A DNA stretch of 64,000 nucleotides, taken from contig DFLT01000004.1 of assembly GCA_002375465.1 (NCBI GenBank), positions 122,315 through 186,314 of the forward strand, written 5' to 3'. This DNA is from Alphaproteobacteria bacterium UBA3612. Its GTDB lineage: Bacteria > Pseudomonadota > Alphaproteobacteria > Sphingomonadales > Sphingomonadaceae. The notes under the pieces are model-generated. The model was not told the DNA's origin, did no database searches, and saw only the letters and a program-made list of their open reading frames with translations. The translations under genes and the position numbers were made by a program. Shown in pieces: positions 1 through 8,660 of this stretch; position 1 is the first letter of the stretch; every line of letters begins with the position of its first letter.

Positions 1-1257
1 GTTGATGACGAAGTGGATGCAGCCGCCGGTATTATAGCCCTCAACGCCTGAAAAGCCGAAACATTCCGCCACGACCCCCTGCATGGCGAAGGCCGCATCG
101 CCATGCAGCAACAACGGCACAACCTCGTCGCGCGTCAGATCGCCCCGCAACTGCTGAGCGGCGCGCGTCTTGCCCAGGACGACAGGATCGACAGCCTCCA
201 GATGCGACGGATTTGGCGTCAGCGACAGATGCACCAGATTGCCGTCAAATTCCCGGTCGGTTGAGGTGCCCAGATGATATTTCACATCGCCGGAGCCGCC
301 GACGTCCTCCGGGTTCGATGATCCGCCGGCAAATTCATGAAAGATTGCCTGGAAAGGCTTTTGCATGACATTGGCGAGCACGTTCAACCGGCCGCGATGC
401 GACATGCCGATGATGATTTCCTTGGCACCGCCAGCGCCGCCATATTTTATGATGGATTCGAGCGCGGGGACCATCGCCTCGCCGCCGTCCAGGCCAAATC
501 GCTTGGTGCCGACATATTTTCGGCCCAGAAACCCCTCAAACTCTTCGGCTTCGATAAGCTTGTTGAGAATGGCCTTCTTGCCCTGTGGCGTAAAAGTGAT
601 TTCCGTGTCGCGGCCTTCGATACGCTCCTGAATGAAGCGGCGCTCCGTCCGGTCGTTTATATGCATGTACTCGGTGCCGACATGGCCGCAATAATTCGAC
701 TGCAGGATAGGCACCAACTCGGCAACGGTCGTCGCCTCCAGCCCCATGACACCACCAAGGTGCACGACGCGATGCTGATCGGCGCCGATGAAGCCGTGAT
801 GTTCCGGCGTCAGTTCCACCGGCATTTCCCGCTCCGTCAGGCCCAGCGGATCCAGGTCGGCCGCCAGATGTCCGCGTACACGATAGGTACGGATCAGCAT
901 CATCGCGTTCAGGCTGTCGGTTGCCGCTCGCCGGATATCTTCATGGCTGATTTCCCGCCTTTGCGGGTCAGCCTCCGCCACGGCGCCGGTCAGTTTTGGC
1001 TTGGGTGCTGCTTCCGGCGTCATTTGCGTGGGGTCGAGCGCGGCAGTCAGCTCGTCGGTCGTCGCGACCGGCCAGTTTTTCTTCTGCCAGGATGGACCAG
1101 TCGAATCGGCGATCTTTTCCAGTCCGGCAAAGTATTCTTGCCAGCCCGCATCGACCGAGACAGGATTTTCCGCATATTTGCGATACAGCGCCTCGATAAA
1201 TCCCGCACCGACGTTTTCCAGACGTTCGTCGAGGGGTGGATTGTCGTCCAGGGCCAT
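1..1257 (-). CDS. sucA: 2-oxoglutarate dehydrogenase E1 component, 5' part only
   Basis: E1 (thiamine-diphosphate) subunit of the 2-oxoglutarate dehydrogenase complex, which decarboxylates 2-oxoglutarate in the TCA cycle. The gene runs off the left edge, so only the N-terminal 419 codons are present. It starts at ATG 1257 with MALDDNPPLDERLEN, the lipoyl-core-binding N-terminal helix typical of SucA/OdhA. Family motifs follow in order: SHRGRLNVLANV, KYHLGTSTDR, NPSHLEAVDPV and the final CIHFVIN at the edge. The nearest upstream gene on the same strand is corC, 123 nt away. No terminator is obvious between them, but the two are unlikely to be functionally linked. Confidence 0.95.
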   Translation of the reverse strand, partial: MALDDNPPLDERLENVGAGFIEALYRKYAENPVSVDAGWQEYFAGLEKIADSTGPSWQKKNWPVATTDELTAALDPTQMTPEAAPKPKLTGAVAEADPQRREISHEDIRRAATDSLNAMMLIRTYRVRGHLAADLDPLGLTEREMPVELTPEHHGFIGADQHRVVHLGGVMGLEATTVAELVPILQSNYCGHVGTEYMHINDRTERRFIQERIEGRDTEITFTPQGKKAILNKLIEAEEFEGFLGRKYVGTKRFGLDGGEAMVPALESIIKYGGAGGAKEIIIGMSHRGRLNVLANVMQKPFQAIFHEFAGGSSNPEDVGGSGDVKYHLGTSTDREFDGNLVHLSLTPNPSHLEAVDPVVLGKTRAAQQLRGDLTRDEVVPLLLHGDAAFAMQGVVAECFGFSGVEGYNTGGCIHFVIN

Positions 1258-1380
1258 ATTCGCAATCTGCCTTTCAATTGGCTGGTCGGGCGCGTTCCGC
1301 CCCTTATTTCCGGGCGTCGCAATTCGTGGGTTCACTTAGCGTAAGGGGGGTCTGCTTCAACCGGGTTAATCGCCTTTTGA

Positions 1381-2256
1381 TCACGCATCGGGCGTTACCC
1401 GGACACGTTCGACGCGGCGCTCATCCGCGGCCAATATCTCAAATCTCCAGCCCTCCGGGTGTTTCAGCGTCGTACCGACGGAGGGAACCTCTCCCGCCAG
1501 CATAAAGATCAGGCCGCCAAGTGTGTCGATATCGCCGTCGACGGCATCGACTAAATCGCTGCCCAGCCGCTCCTCCAGCACGTGAATGTCCAGGCGTGCA
1601 TCTGCCTCATACGCGCCATCCGGCAGTGCGACGATGGATTCCTCTTCCGGATCGTCATGCTCATCCTCGATGTCGCCGACGATTTCTTCGACGATATCCT
1701 CTACTGTCACGAGGCCGTCCGTGCCGCCATATTCGTCAATGACGATAGCCATGTGCGTCCGCCCCGCCCGCATCCGCGCGAGAAGATCAAGCACGCGCAT
1801 GGCGAAGGGAACAAAGAGGACGGGCCGAATGATGGCGTCGAGACGCTGGTCCGCATTGCGTCCGTGCGCAGCCAAAACATTATAGGCGTCCTTGACATGT
1901 ATCATGCCCAGGACGCTGTCATAATCGCCATTATAAATGGGCAGGCGGCTGTGACCTGCCTCGGCAAAGGCCTGCACCAGCCCGGCAAAGCTGCCGGACG
2001 CCTCGAAGCCCATGATGTCGCTGCGCGGCACCATGATATCGCCCGCGCGACGCTCGCCGAAATCGAGCAGGTTGCGCAGCATAGTGCGTTCGTCGGAACT
2101 GAGGTCGCCGGCGACGGATGTGTCGTCGGCGCCATGTTCATCCAGCGCCTCCTCAATGGATTCGCGAAGCGTTGCATCGCCGCGCCCGAACAGCAATGTC
2201 TTCAGGAACCGCATTGCAGGGCGATTGGGGGTCTGGTCAGGCGGCGACGATGCCAT
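1381..2256 (-). CDS. corC: CorC/HlyC family CBS-domain protein
   Basis: A 291-residue cytosolic protein with a paired CBS domain (about residues 65-190, including the IMVPRSDI segment) and a C-terminal CorC_HlyC (transporter-associated) domain (about 205-288). The membrane DUF21 domain of larger relatives is absent, so it resembles E. coli CorC, linked to magnesium/cobalt efflux and often called hemolysin C. CBS domains usually bind adenine nucleotides. It begins 2 nt after the ybeY stop codon, so it is translated from the phoH-ybeY-corC transcript, a gene order conserved in many proteobacteria. In many relatives lnt comes next. Here it does not; sucA follows. Confidence 0.9.
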   Translation of the reverse strand: MASSPPDQTPNRPAMRFLKTLLFGRGDATLRESIEEALDEHGADDTSVAGDLSSDERTMLRNLLDFGERRAGDIMVPRSDIMGFEASGSFAGLVQAFAEAGHSRLPIYNGDYDSVLGMIHVKDAYNVLAAHGRNADQRLDAIIRPVLFVPFAMRVLDLLARMRAGRTHMAIVIDEYGGTDGLVTVEDIVEEIVGDIEDEHDDPEEESIVALPDGAYEADARLDIHVLEERLGSDLVDAVDGDIDTLGGLIFMLAGEVPSVGTTLKHPEGWRFEILAADERRVERVRVTPDA

Positions 2257-2258
2257 GT

Positions 2259-2792
2259 CTATTGGTCCTCTGCCTCGTCCGGCGCGGCAGGGCGTTCGGC
2301 ATAGGGGTCGGCAATATTCAGTTTTTTCAGAATGTCCGTTTCCAGCCGCTCCATCACGAGCGCATCCGGCTCATTCTCATGATCATAACCGATCAGATGA
2401 AGCGTCCCATGCACGATCAGGTGCACAGCATGATGTTCCAGGGAAACGTCCTTTTCCGCCGCTTCGCGCGCGCAGGTTTCATAGGCCAGGATGATGTCAC
2501 CCAGCAGAACCTCGCCATCGTCCGAATTGGTCATCGCGGGCAGCAGATCCGCCTGTACCAGCGGAAAGGACAGGACATTGGTCGGCTTGTCCTTGCCCCG
2601 ATATTGCGAATTGAGTGTCCGGACCTCCGCATCCGTCGACAGCTTCACGGAAACCTCAGTGGTCAGCCGCCCCTCCACCAGATGGGGGTGCTGACTGGCG
2701 AGGAGAGCCGCGCGCACTGCGGTCGCCGCGCGTTCCCGCCACGCTAAATCGGGCCAGTCATCGCCCTCCGTACTCGCTTCCACCTCAAGCAT
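2259..2792 (-). CDS. ybeY: Endoribonuclease YbeY (16S rRNA maturation)
   Basis: Single-strand-specific metallo-endoribonuclease needed for 16S rRNA 3' end maturation and 70S ribosome quality control. The zinc-binding motif H-x3-H-x5-H is present as HGTLHLIGYDH near the C terminus, and the family segment GDIILAYET precedes it. I place the start at ATG 2792 because a GAGGG sequence lies 5 nt before it; ATGs at 2795 and 2804 are in-frame alternatives. The start overlaps the 3' end of phoH by 8 nt, which suggests translational coupling. The product is about 177 residues, a little longer than the E. coli protein (155). Confidence 0.93.
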   Translation of the reverse strand: MLEVEASTEGDDWPDLAWRERAATAVRAALLASQHPHLVEGRLTTEVSVKLSTDAEVRTLNSQYRGKDKPTNVLSFPLVQADLLPAMTNSDDGEVLLGDIILAYETCAREAAEKDVSLEHHAVHLIVHGTLHLIGYDHENEPDALVMERLETDILKKLNIADPYAERPAAPDEAEDQ

Positions 2793-3789
2793 CATTGCCC
2801 TCATATGCGGCGACGATGCGTGCGACGATGGGAGCGCGAACGACGTCAGCCGCGCCGAAGCGAACCGTCGCAGTGCCCTCGATCCCCTCCAGCTTTGACA
2901 CGGCGTCGGCCAGGCCAGAGCGGCCTGGGTCGGGCAGATCCACCTGCTTCGGATCGCCGCACACGACCATGCGGCTGTTTTCTCCGAACCGCGTCAGGAA
3001 CATCTTCATTTGTTGCGGCGTCGTATTCTGCGCCTCGTCGAGAATTATGAACGAATTGGCAAGTGTGCGGCCACGCATGAAGGCCAGCGGCGCGATCTCT
3101 ATCTCGCCAGAGGCGATGCGGCGCTCTACCTGATCGGACGGCAACATATCGTAAAGCGCGTCGTATAGCGGCCGCAAATAGGGATCGACCTTTTCCTTCA
3201 TGTCGCCCGGCAAAAAGCCCAGGCGCTCGCCGGCCTCGACGGCGGGGCGCGACAGGATCAGCCGGTCGACGCTGCCGGTGATCAATTGTGAAACTGCCTG
3301 AGCGACTGCGACATAGGTCTTGCCGGTACCGGCTGGCCCCAGGGCAAAGATGATCTCCTCTGCAGCGAGCGCCTGCATATAGTGCAATTGCATCGGCGTG
3401 CGCGGCACGATCGTTTTCCGGCGCGTGCGAATGACCACTTGCGGGCGTTTTTCCCGCTTTCTCTCAATACCCTCCAGCAAGGGAGCGTCCGCCATGGCAA
3501 TGGCCGTTTCCACATCGGTTACCGACACGTCGCTGCCCTGCATCAGTTTCTGGTGTAATTCCGTCAGCACGTCGCGTGCCCGCGCAATGGCTTCGGCATT
3601 GCCCTCGATCGTGACCTTATCGCCGCGCGCGGCGATATAGACACCAAGCCGGTTCTCGATGGCGATCAGATTCTGATCATATTGGCCAAACAGCGGGCCG
3701 AGCAGTTCCGGCCGATCAAATGCGATGTCGAGCCGTGCCGCATCATTTGCCGTAACGACGTCGGGAGAAGAGGCCTTCCGCTTTGCCAT
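2785..3789 (-). CDS. phoH: PhoH-family ATPase (PhoL type)
   Basis: Cytosolic P-loop ATPase of the PhoH/PhoL family, found next to ybeY in most proteobacteria and thought to act as an RNA helicase-like partner. Walker A is GPAGTGKT and Walker B reads FIILDEAQN. An N-terminal KH-like region (about residues 25-85) precedes them. The reading frame is open further upstream to 3981, but that extension overlaps miaB and reads as low-complexity, Arg-rich sequence. ATG 3789 (MAKRKASS) has a GAGG about 7 nt upstream and gives 334 residues, the normal family length. The gap to miaB is 118 nt. Confidence 0.92.
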   Translation of the reverse strand: MAKRKASSPDVVTANDAARLDIAFDRPELLGPLFGQYDQNLIAIENRLGVYIAARGDKVTIEGNAEAIARARDVLTELHQKLMQGSDVSVTDVETAIAMADAPLLEGIERKREKRPQVVIRTRRKTIVPRTPMQLHYMQALAAEEIIFALGPAGTGKTYVAVAQAVSQLITGSVDRLILSRPAVEAGERLGFLPGDMKEKVDPYLRPLYDALYDMLPSDQVERRIASGEIEIAPLAFMRGRTLANSFIILDEAQNTTPQQMKMFLTRFGENSRMVVCGDPKQVDLPDPGRSGLADAVSKLEGIEGTATVRFGAADVVRAPIVARIVAAYEGNDA

Positions 3790-3907
3790 TATCGGCCTCG
3801 TCCCGCACAAGGGCGGTCGTAACCACGGCCGTTCTGCCGAGGAGCGCTGCTCTTTCCTGACACTGTTCGATGCTGAAGCCGGTCCAGCATGACCACAGAT
3901 ATTGTCA

Positions 3908-5236
3908 CTACGCCGCCTTTCTTTCCGCAAGAACGCCCGACAGGGAATTGGGTCCCGCGCTTTCGATGCGAACGTCGACAATCTCTCCTGTCTTCGCGCC
4001 GTGCGCGTGCAGGTGAACCGACTGCAACCAGGGGGTCTTTCCGATCAACTGTCCCGCATGCTTGCCGGCCCGTTCCAGTAGCACGCTTGTCCGCGTACCG
4101 ACGCTGGCCGCGTTAAAGGCAAGCTGCTGTTCGTTCAAAAGCGCCTGAAGTCGCTGCAAACGGTCCGATTTCACCTCCTCGGCAATTTGATCGTCCATGT
4201 CTGCGGCCGGCGTTCCGGGACGCGGGCTATATTTGAAGCTGTAGGCCTGCGCGTAGTTCGTTTGGCGGACGATCTGCAGCGTATCCTCGAATTCCGCCTC
4301 CGTCTCTCCGGGAAAGCCGACGATGAAGTCGCCGGAAATCGCCATGTCCGGGCGCACCCGGCGCAGGGCAGCGATGCTTTCCAAATAGCTCTCAGCCGTA
4401 TGGCTGCGGTTCATAGCCTTCAGGATGCGATCATTCCCCGACTGCACGGGCAGGTGCAGATAGGGCATGAGTTCCCGGATTTCGCCGTGGGCAGCGATCA
4501 GTTCCCCGGTCATGTCGGCGGGGTGGCTGGTGGTATAGCGGATGCGGTCGATGCCGGAAATGTCCGCCACTTTCGCGATCAAATCGGCAAAGCCGGTGCC
4601 CGCGCCGTCATCATAGGCATTCACATTCTGGCCGAGCAGCGTGATTTCCCGTGTACCGCCGTCCGCCAGCTTGCGCGCCTCCTCCAGCAGGGTCGCCGCC
4701 GGGCGCGAAACTTCCGCGCCGCGTGTATAAGGCACGACGCAATAGGTGCAGAATTTGTCGCACCCCTCCTGAATGGTCAGAAAGCGGGAGGGCGCCGCCT
4801 TGCGCGCGGTGCCGAGCGCACGGAATTTCGCCAGCGTCGGCAGGTCGGTATCGACCGGACGCTCGCCGCGCGTCGCGCTGCCGACCATGGCGGGCAGGCG
4901 GTGATAGGCTTGCGGTCCGACGATCAGGTCGACGCCGCGCGCGCGGGCTGCAATCTCCGCGCCCTCCGCCTGCGCAACACATCCCGCCACGGCGATCATC
5001 GCCTTGCCGCCTTCGCGCGACCGCCCCGCCTTCTCGATACGGCCGATTTCGGAATAGACCTTTTCGGACGCCTTTTCACGGATGTGGCAGGTGTTCAGGA
5101 CGATAAGGTCCGCTTCGCCCTGTGTCGACGCGCGCGACAGGCCGTCCGCCTCCAGCAACTCGCCCATGCGCTCCGCGTCATAGACATTCATCTGGCAGCC
5201 GTAGCTTTTGACAAAATAGGATTTGGGGGCAGTCAC
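3908..5236 (-). CDS. miaB: tRNA-2-methylthio-N6-isopentenyladenosine synthase
   Basis: Radical-SAM methylthiotransferase that converts i6A37 to ms2i6A37 in tRNAs reading UNN codons, using two [4Fe-4S] clusters. The N-terminal UPF0004 domain starts with SYGCQMNVYDAERM and has NTCHIREKA. The radical-SAM cluster motif is CDKFCTYC (Cys-x3-Cys-x2-Cys), with VPYTRG just after it. A TRAM RNA-binding domain fills the last 70 residues. At 442 residues the length is normal. It follows plsC by 37 nt on the same strand and leads the block ending in corC. Confidence 0.96.
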   Translation of the reverse strand: MTAPKSYFVKSYGCQMNVYDAERMGELLEADGLSRASTQGEADLIVLNTCHIREKASEKVYSEIGRIEKAGRSREGGKAMIAVAGCVAQAEGAEIAARARGVDLIVGPQAYHRLPAMVGSATRGERPVDTDLPTLAKFRALGTARKAAPSRFLTIQEGCDKFCTYCVVPYTRGAEVSRPAATLLEEARKLADGGTREITLLGQNVNAYDDGAGTGFADLIAKVADISGIDRIRYTTSHPADMTGELIAAHGEIRELMPYLHLPVQSGNDRILKAMNRSHTAESYLESIAALRRVRPDMAISGDFIVGFPGETEAEFEDTLQIVRQTNYAQAYSFKYSPRPGTPAADMDDQIAEEVKSDRLQRLQALLNEQQLAFNAASVGTRTSVLLERAGKHAGQLIGKTPWLQSVHLHAHGAKTGEIVDVRIESAGPNSLSGVLAERKAA

Positions 5237-5273
5237 GGGTGCCGCGCGGGCTCCGTCGAAATAGGGTGATTCG

Positions 5274-6095
5274 TCATGCAGGCTTAATATAGTCGCGCAT
5301 TGCGCGCCTGTAACCCCTTGCGACCGTAGCTGAGACGGCGCGGGTCAGTTGCTTGCGATCTTCAAACGCGGCGGGGTCCAGCGGTTCATGAAAGATAATG
5401 TCCACGCGCACGGCACGCAGGCGGAGAAATTGCTTCACCGAATCCTCAATGGCGAAATGCCCCAGCCAAGCGATTTGAGGGAAGCGGCCGCGCACCACCG
5501 GCATGGACCTGACGCGCGTATAGGCGATGGAGACAGGCTGGATGCGTACATGTTCCAGCTGCCCCTCGGTCAGACCGGAAAGCAGCGAGGATTTGAAGGG
5601 CAGGGGGCGTCGCAGGTCCCCCGTCGTCCCTTCGGCGAATACAACAACGCTGTCGCCTGCATGCAGTGCGGCGGACAGTTCGCTTGCTTGCCGCGCAGCA
5701 TCGCGGCGGCTCTCCCGCTTCACGAACAGCGTGCGCTGCTGCTCGCAAAAGAAGCGCATCATTCGGCTCTGGCCGATTTCCTCTTTTGCGACGAACCGCG
5801 CACGCATCAGACAACCGAGCGCAGGGATGTCCGCCCAGCTGATATGGTTTGGAAGATAAAGGACGGTTCCACGCGCGCGGCGGCCATGCGTTTTCACGGT
5901 GATGCCGCAGGCCCAGCATATCAGGCGATGAAACGCCTTCGGCAACCACGGCTGGTGTTGCGGAAACAGTTTCCTGATCAGCCAGTTGGCAGGCACGAGA
6001 AGCAGTGCGATGAAGAGAAAAGGCGCAATCCTCTCCCAAGGGATACGATGATGCGCCTCACTATCGTACGCCACAGGATCAGAAGGATGGTCCAT
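5274..6095 (-). CDS. plsC: 1-acyl-sn-glycerol-3-phosphate acyltransferase family
   Basis: Acyltransferase of the PlsC/AGPAT family, acting at the inner membrane in phosphatidic acid synthesis. One hydrophobic segment lies at about residues 20-38. The HX4D motif appears as NHISWAD (His and Asp catalytic), and the acceptor motif as FAEGTTGD. A TTG codon directly before ATG 6095 could extend the frame by one residue; I prefer the ATG, giving 273 residues. In many sphingomonads a Fur regulator gene lies between this gene and mucR. Here the 274 nt upstream hold no such gene. Confidence 0.9.
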   Translation of the reverse strand: MDHPSDPVAYDSEAHHRIPWERIAPFLFIALLLVPANWLIRKLFPQHQPWLPKAFHRLICWACGITVKTHGRRARGTVLYLPNHISWADIPALGCLMRARFVAKEEIGQSRMMRFFCEQQRTLFVKRESRRDAARQASELSAALHAGDSVVVFAEGTTGDLRRPLPFKSSLLSGLTEGQLEHVRIQPVSIAYTRVRSMPVVRGRFPQIAWLGHFAIEDSVKQFLRLRAVRVDIIFHEPLDPAAFEDRKQLTRAVSATVARGYRRAMRDYIKPA

Positions 6096-6330
6096 CAAAA
6101 GATCGGTCGTGTCGGTCAGAAGGGCTTCCGATTCTTGACGTCTGGGCGGTCGTCATTTCGCTACGATAAGCCAGGATGCCCCGGCGGCGGGGCGCAGGAC
6201 AGTCCCTTCGCTCAACGCACAATGTGTTCAGGTCGATCCCTTTTTCAGCGCCCCGATGCAGGGAGGGCTGCTTCTTAGTCCGGCAGAAAAGCGTGGCTTT
6301 TTCCGCAGCGCATCCGGCCAGGGATAAATC

Positions 6331-6361
6331 CGCGCCCCAAACCCGGACGGTTAGGGGCGCG
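6331..6361 (-). terminator. Hairpin terminator of mucR
   Basis: An 8-bp perfect stem (CGCGCCCC paired with GGGGCGCG, 15-nt loop) lies just beyond the mucR stop codon. The following tract on the minus strand is only weakly T-rich, so it may act as a transcript 3' stabiliser as much as an intrinsic terminator. The rest of 6096-6330 shows no convincing gene. Confidence 0.6.
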
Positions 6362-6369
6362 AGATGAGG

Positions 6370-6798
6370 CTACTTCTTGGGGGCGGCGCGGCCGCGCGTC
6401 TTTTTCGTGCCCAGGCCGATCTTCTTGGCCAGTTCGCGGCGCTGCTTCGCGTAATTGGGGGCGACCATGGGATAATCGGAGGGCAGGTTCCATTTGCGAC
6501 GATAATCGTCGGGGGTCATGCCGTAGCTTGTCATCAAATGCCTTTTAAGCATCTTCAGCTTCTTGCCGTCTTCAAGGCAGACAATATAGTCGGGCTTGAC
6601 GGATGCACGCACAGAAACAGCGGGTTCCTGCTGAACTTCTTCCTGCGTTTCACCACCAAGTTTCGCCAGCGTCGTGTAAACCTGTTCGATAAGTGTAGGC
6701 AGATCGCTAACTGCGACCGTATTGTTTCCGACATGGGCGGAAACGATTTCCGCCGTTAGTCCCATCATATCTTCGTGCGCGTTCAGTTCGTCGTCCAT
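6370..6798 (-). CDS. MucR/Ros family transcriptional regulator
   Basis: A 142-residue Ros/MucR-type DNA-binding protein. Alphaproteobacterial MucR proteins are H-NS-like regulators of surface polysaccharide, motility and cell-cycle genes. The C-terminal domain has the family core (YIVCLEDGKKLKMLKRHL, then MTPDDYR and KW). The zinc-finger ligands are degenerate: the canonical C-x2-C-x9-H-x3-H becomes C-x2-D-x9-H-x3-S. Some rhizobial Ml/MucR homologues are known to use Asp as a ligand or fold without zinc, so the protein can still be functional. AGGAAA lies 6 nt before the ATG. The tail is Lys/Arg-rich (KKTRGRAAPKK). Confidence 0.92.
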   Translation of the reverse strand: MDDELNAHEDMMGLTAEIVSAHVGNNTVAVSDLPTLIEQVYTTLAKLGGETQEEVQQEPAVSVRASVKPDYIVCLEDGKKLKMLKRHLMTSYGMTPDDYRRKWNLPSDYPMVAPNYAKQRRELAKKIGLGTKKTRGRAAPKK

Positions 6799-6887
6799 TG
6801 CAATTTCCTGTATTCAATTTGATGGAGGCGGGTAAGGCCCATAATGGGCGCATATGTCTCCATCAGAGAAAAAACGCAAATATTAAT

Positions 6888-7364
6888 TCAAGCAGAAATG
6901 ATCGGCAGTTCACGTTTCATCGTTACCGCATCATGTGCATGCCCATCCATGCCCCGGTAATAGGCAGTACGTTGACCAACTTCGCAAAATCCTGCTGCAC
7001 GATAAATATTGAGTGCAGGCAAATTATTCTTTCTGACTTCCAGGTGCATGAACCGGGCACCATTATTTACAGCGTGACCTGCAGCACGCAGTAATAGTTC
7101 ACGACCAAGGCCTTGGCCGCGTTCCTTCGGATGTACGGCAACAAGTAACAATTCGGCCTCATCCGCAGCGATACGGCTGAGGGTGAAGCCGAGGGGGGTA
7201 TCGTTTCTGCTTGCGATTTCCGACCAGGCGTGAGGCTGCGACAATGTGCCCGTCAATTGGGAACTGGACCAGCCCTCCCCAAACATTGGATCGAAGGCCT
7301 CCCGGGCGAGAGACGCCAGCAACAGGGTGTCGCGGGCTGTGGCGGGGCGGAATTGCATGGTCAT
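6888..7364 (-). CDS. rimI: Ribosomal protein alanine N-acetyltransferase (RimI-like)
   Basis: GNAT-fold acetyltransferase of 158 residues, assigned to RimI because it is cotranscribed with tsaB, the usual tsaB-rimI arrangement. The acetyl-CoA pyrophosphate loop is HPKERGQGLGRELL, followed by the conserved LEVRKNNLPALNIY segment that carries Asn and Tyr of motif B. The start overlaps the tsaB stop by 4 nt. In E. coli RimI acetylates the N-terminal Ala of ribosomal protein S18; the substrate here is inferred only from family and context. Confidence 0.87.
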   Translation of the reverse strand: MTMQFRPATARDTLLLASLAREAFDPMFGEGWSSSQLTGTLSQPHAWSEIASRNDTPLGFTLSRIAADEAELLLVAVHPKERGQGLGRELLLRAAGHAVNNGARFMHLEVRKNNLPALNIYRAAGFCEVGQRTAYYRGMDGHAHDAVTMKRELPIISA

Positions 7365-7972
7365 CGGGCGGCGGGGGGCTTCGCGTCCGGCGGGCGCACG
7401 TAAACCGGCGTCGCATCGCGCGCCGACAGTCGATCGGCTGGTAGCAGGCGTACATCAGTTGCATCGGGAATATGTGCGCCGAGATTGCGCACGCCAGCAG
7501 GCAGCATGATCAGCGGTACACCCGTACCAATCGCCACCTCTGCATCGATCGCGACGGAAGCCGCCGGTATGGCAAGGATGTCGCCGACGGGAGACGTGCC
7601 CGTAAAATATTGCAGGAACACTTCGCCCCTGCCGCCGTCAAGCACGACGGCGATGCGGCTATCCCGGGCGAGCTCTGACGCAGCGCGGGCCGCCAGCACC
7701 TCCGTCGACAGAAATCCATTAACCGGCACGCCCCAAGCGAAGGCCAGCGCCTTTGCAGCGGCGATCCCGACGCGAATCCCGGTAAAGCTGCCCGGCCCTA
7801 CCTCGACGGCAATGCGGTCGATGGCATTGCCGCCAACCAGATCCGCAATCATTGGCACCAGCTTTTCGGCGTGTCCGCGTCCGATGACGTCGTGAACGCG
7901 GGCCGTGACGCGGCAATCCTGGATCAGCGCCAGAGAGCAGGCCCGATGTGCGGTGCCAATCGCAAGAATCAT
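7361..7972 (-). CDS. tsaB: tRNA threonylcarbamoyladenosine biosynthesis protein TsaB
   Basis: Non-catalytic ASKHA-fold partner of TsaD in the t6A37 tRNA modification complex. The N terminus MILAIGTAHRACSLAL and the motif EVGPGSFTGIRVG are family signatures. The C-terminal part is short, as is common in alphaproteobacteria (203 residues). It follows the nitroreductase gene by 8 nt and overlaps rimI by 4 nt, so all three are probably one transcript. Confidence 0.93.
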   Translation of the reverse strand: MILAIGTAHRACSLALIQDCRVTARVHDVIGRGHAEKLVPMIADLVGGNAIDRIAVEVGPGSFTGIRVGIAAAKALAFAWGVPVNGFLSTEVLAARAASELARDSRIAVVLDGGRGEVFLQYFTGTSPVGDILAIPAASVAIDAEVAIGTGVPLIMLPAGVRNLGAHIPDATDVRLLPADRLSARDATPVYVRPPDAKPPAAR

Positions 7973-7980
7973 CCTTCCGG

Positions 7981-8574
7981 CTACTGAATCTCGCAGGCTT
8001 CGTTGAAGCTGAGGCGCGGCGACCGGGGGAAAAGGTTTTCCGTCGTGCCGTGCCCCAGCGAGCAGAGGAAGTTGGGGCGAATGGTGGTGCCTTCAAAGAA
8101 GGCCTGCTTCACCTTGTCCTTGTCGAACCCGGACATGGGGCCGCAATCGAGGCCCAGCGCCCGAGCGGCAATAATCAGATAGGCGCCCTGCAGGCTGGAA
8201 TTGCGGAATGCGGTTTCCTCGATCAGCTCGGGGCTGCCGGTAAACCAGCTTTTCGCATCGGCATGCGGGAAGAGCTGGGGCAGCTTTTCATAAAATTCCA
8301 TGTCCTCGCCGATAATGACGGTGACCGGCGCCGACCGGATTTTCTCCTGATTGCCTTCGGAGGCGCACTGAGCCAGTTTTTCCCGCGATTCCTCGGACTG
8401 GCAGAAAACCAGACGTGCCGGAGAGGAATTGGCGGATGTCGGCCCCATGCGCATCAACTCGTAGATGGCGTGCAATTCCACCTTGCTGACCGGCTTGTCG
8501 GACCACGCATTATAGGTACGCGCCTCCCGAAAGATCAGGTCTAGGTCGCGGTCGCTCAACAAATGATCGGACAT
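7981..8574 (-). CDS. Nitroreductase-family protein, RutE/malonic semialdehyde reductase type
   Basis: FMN-dependent NAD(P)H oxidoreductase of 197 residues in the nitroreductase superfamily. It carries the RutE-subfamily features ARTYNAW, MGPTSANSSPAR and LGLDCGPMSGFD. In E. coli RutE reduces malonic semialdehyde during pyrimidine breakdown. No other rut gene is in the window, so the physiological substrate here is unknown and could be another small aldehyde or enone. Confidence 0.85.
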   Translation of the reverse strand: MSDHLLSDRDLDLIFREARTYNAWSDKPVSKVELHAIYELMRMGPTSANSSPARLVFCQSEESREKLAQCASEGNQEKIRSAPVTVIIGEDMEFYEKLPQLFPHADAKSWFTGSPELIEETAFRNSSLQGAYLIIAARALGLDCGPMSGFDKDKVKQAFFEGTTIRPNFLCSLGHGTTENLFPRSPRLSFNEACEIQ

Positions 8575-8660
8575 GAAAGCCTCCGTTTCGATTTTGCATC
8601 GCGGATAGCCACAGGTTCCGACACAGGCAACCGGCTTGGTCCAGATTTAGACGACCGGGC

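Noticed and set aside
6096..6369. Search for a fur gene or remnant between plsC and mucR
   Set aside because: No metal-binding His cluster or open frame of suitable length is visible; only a hairpin near mucR.
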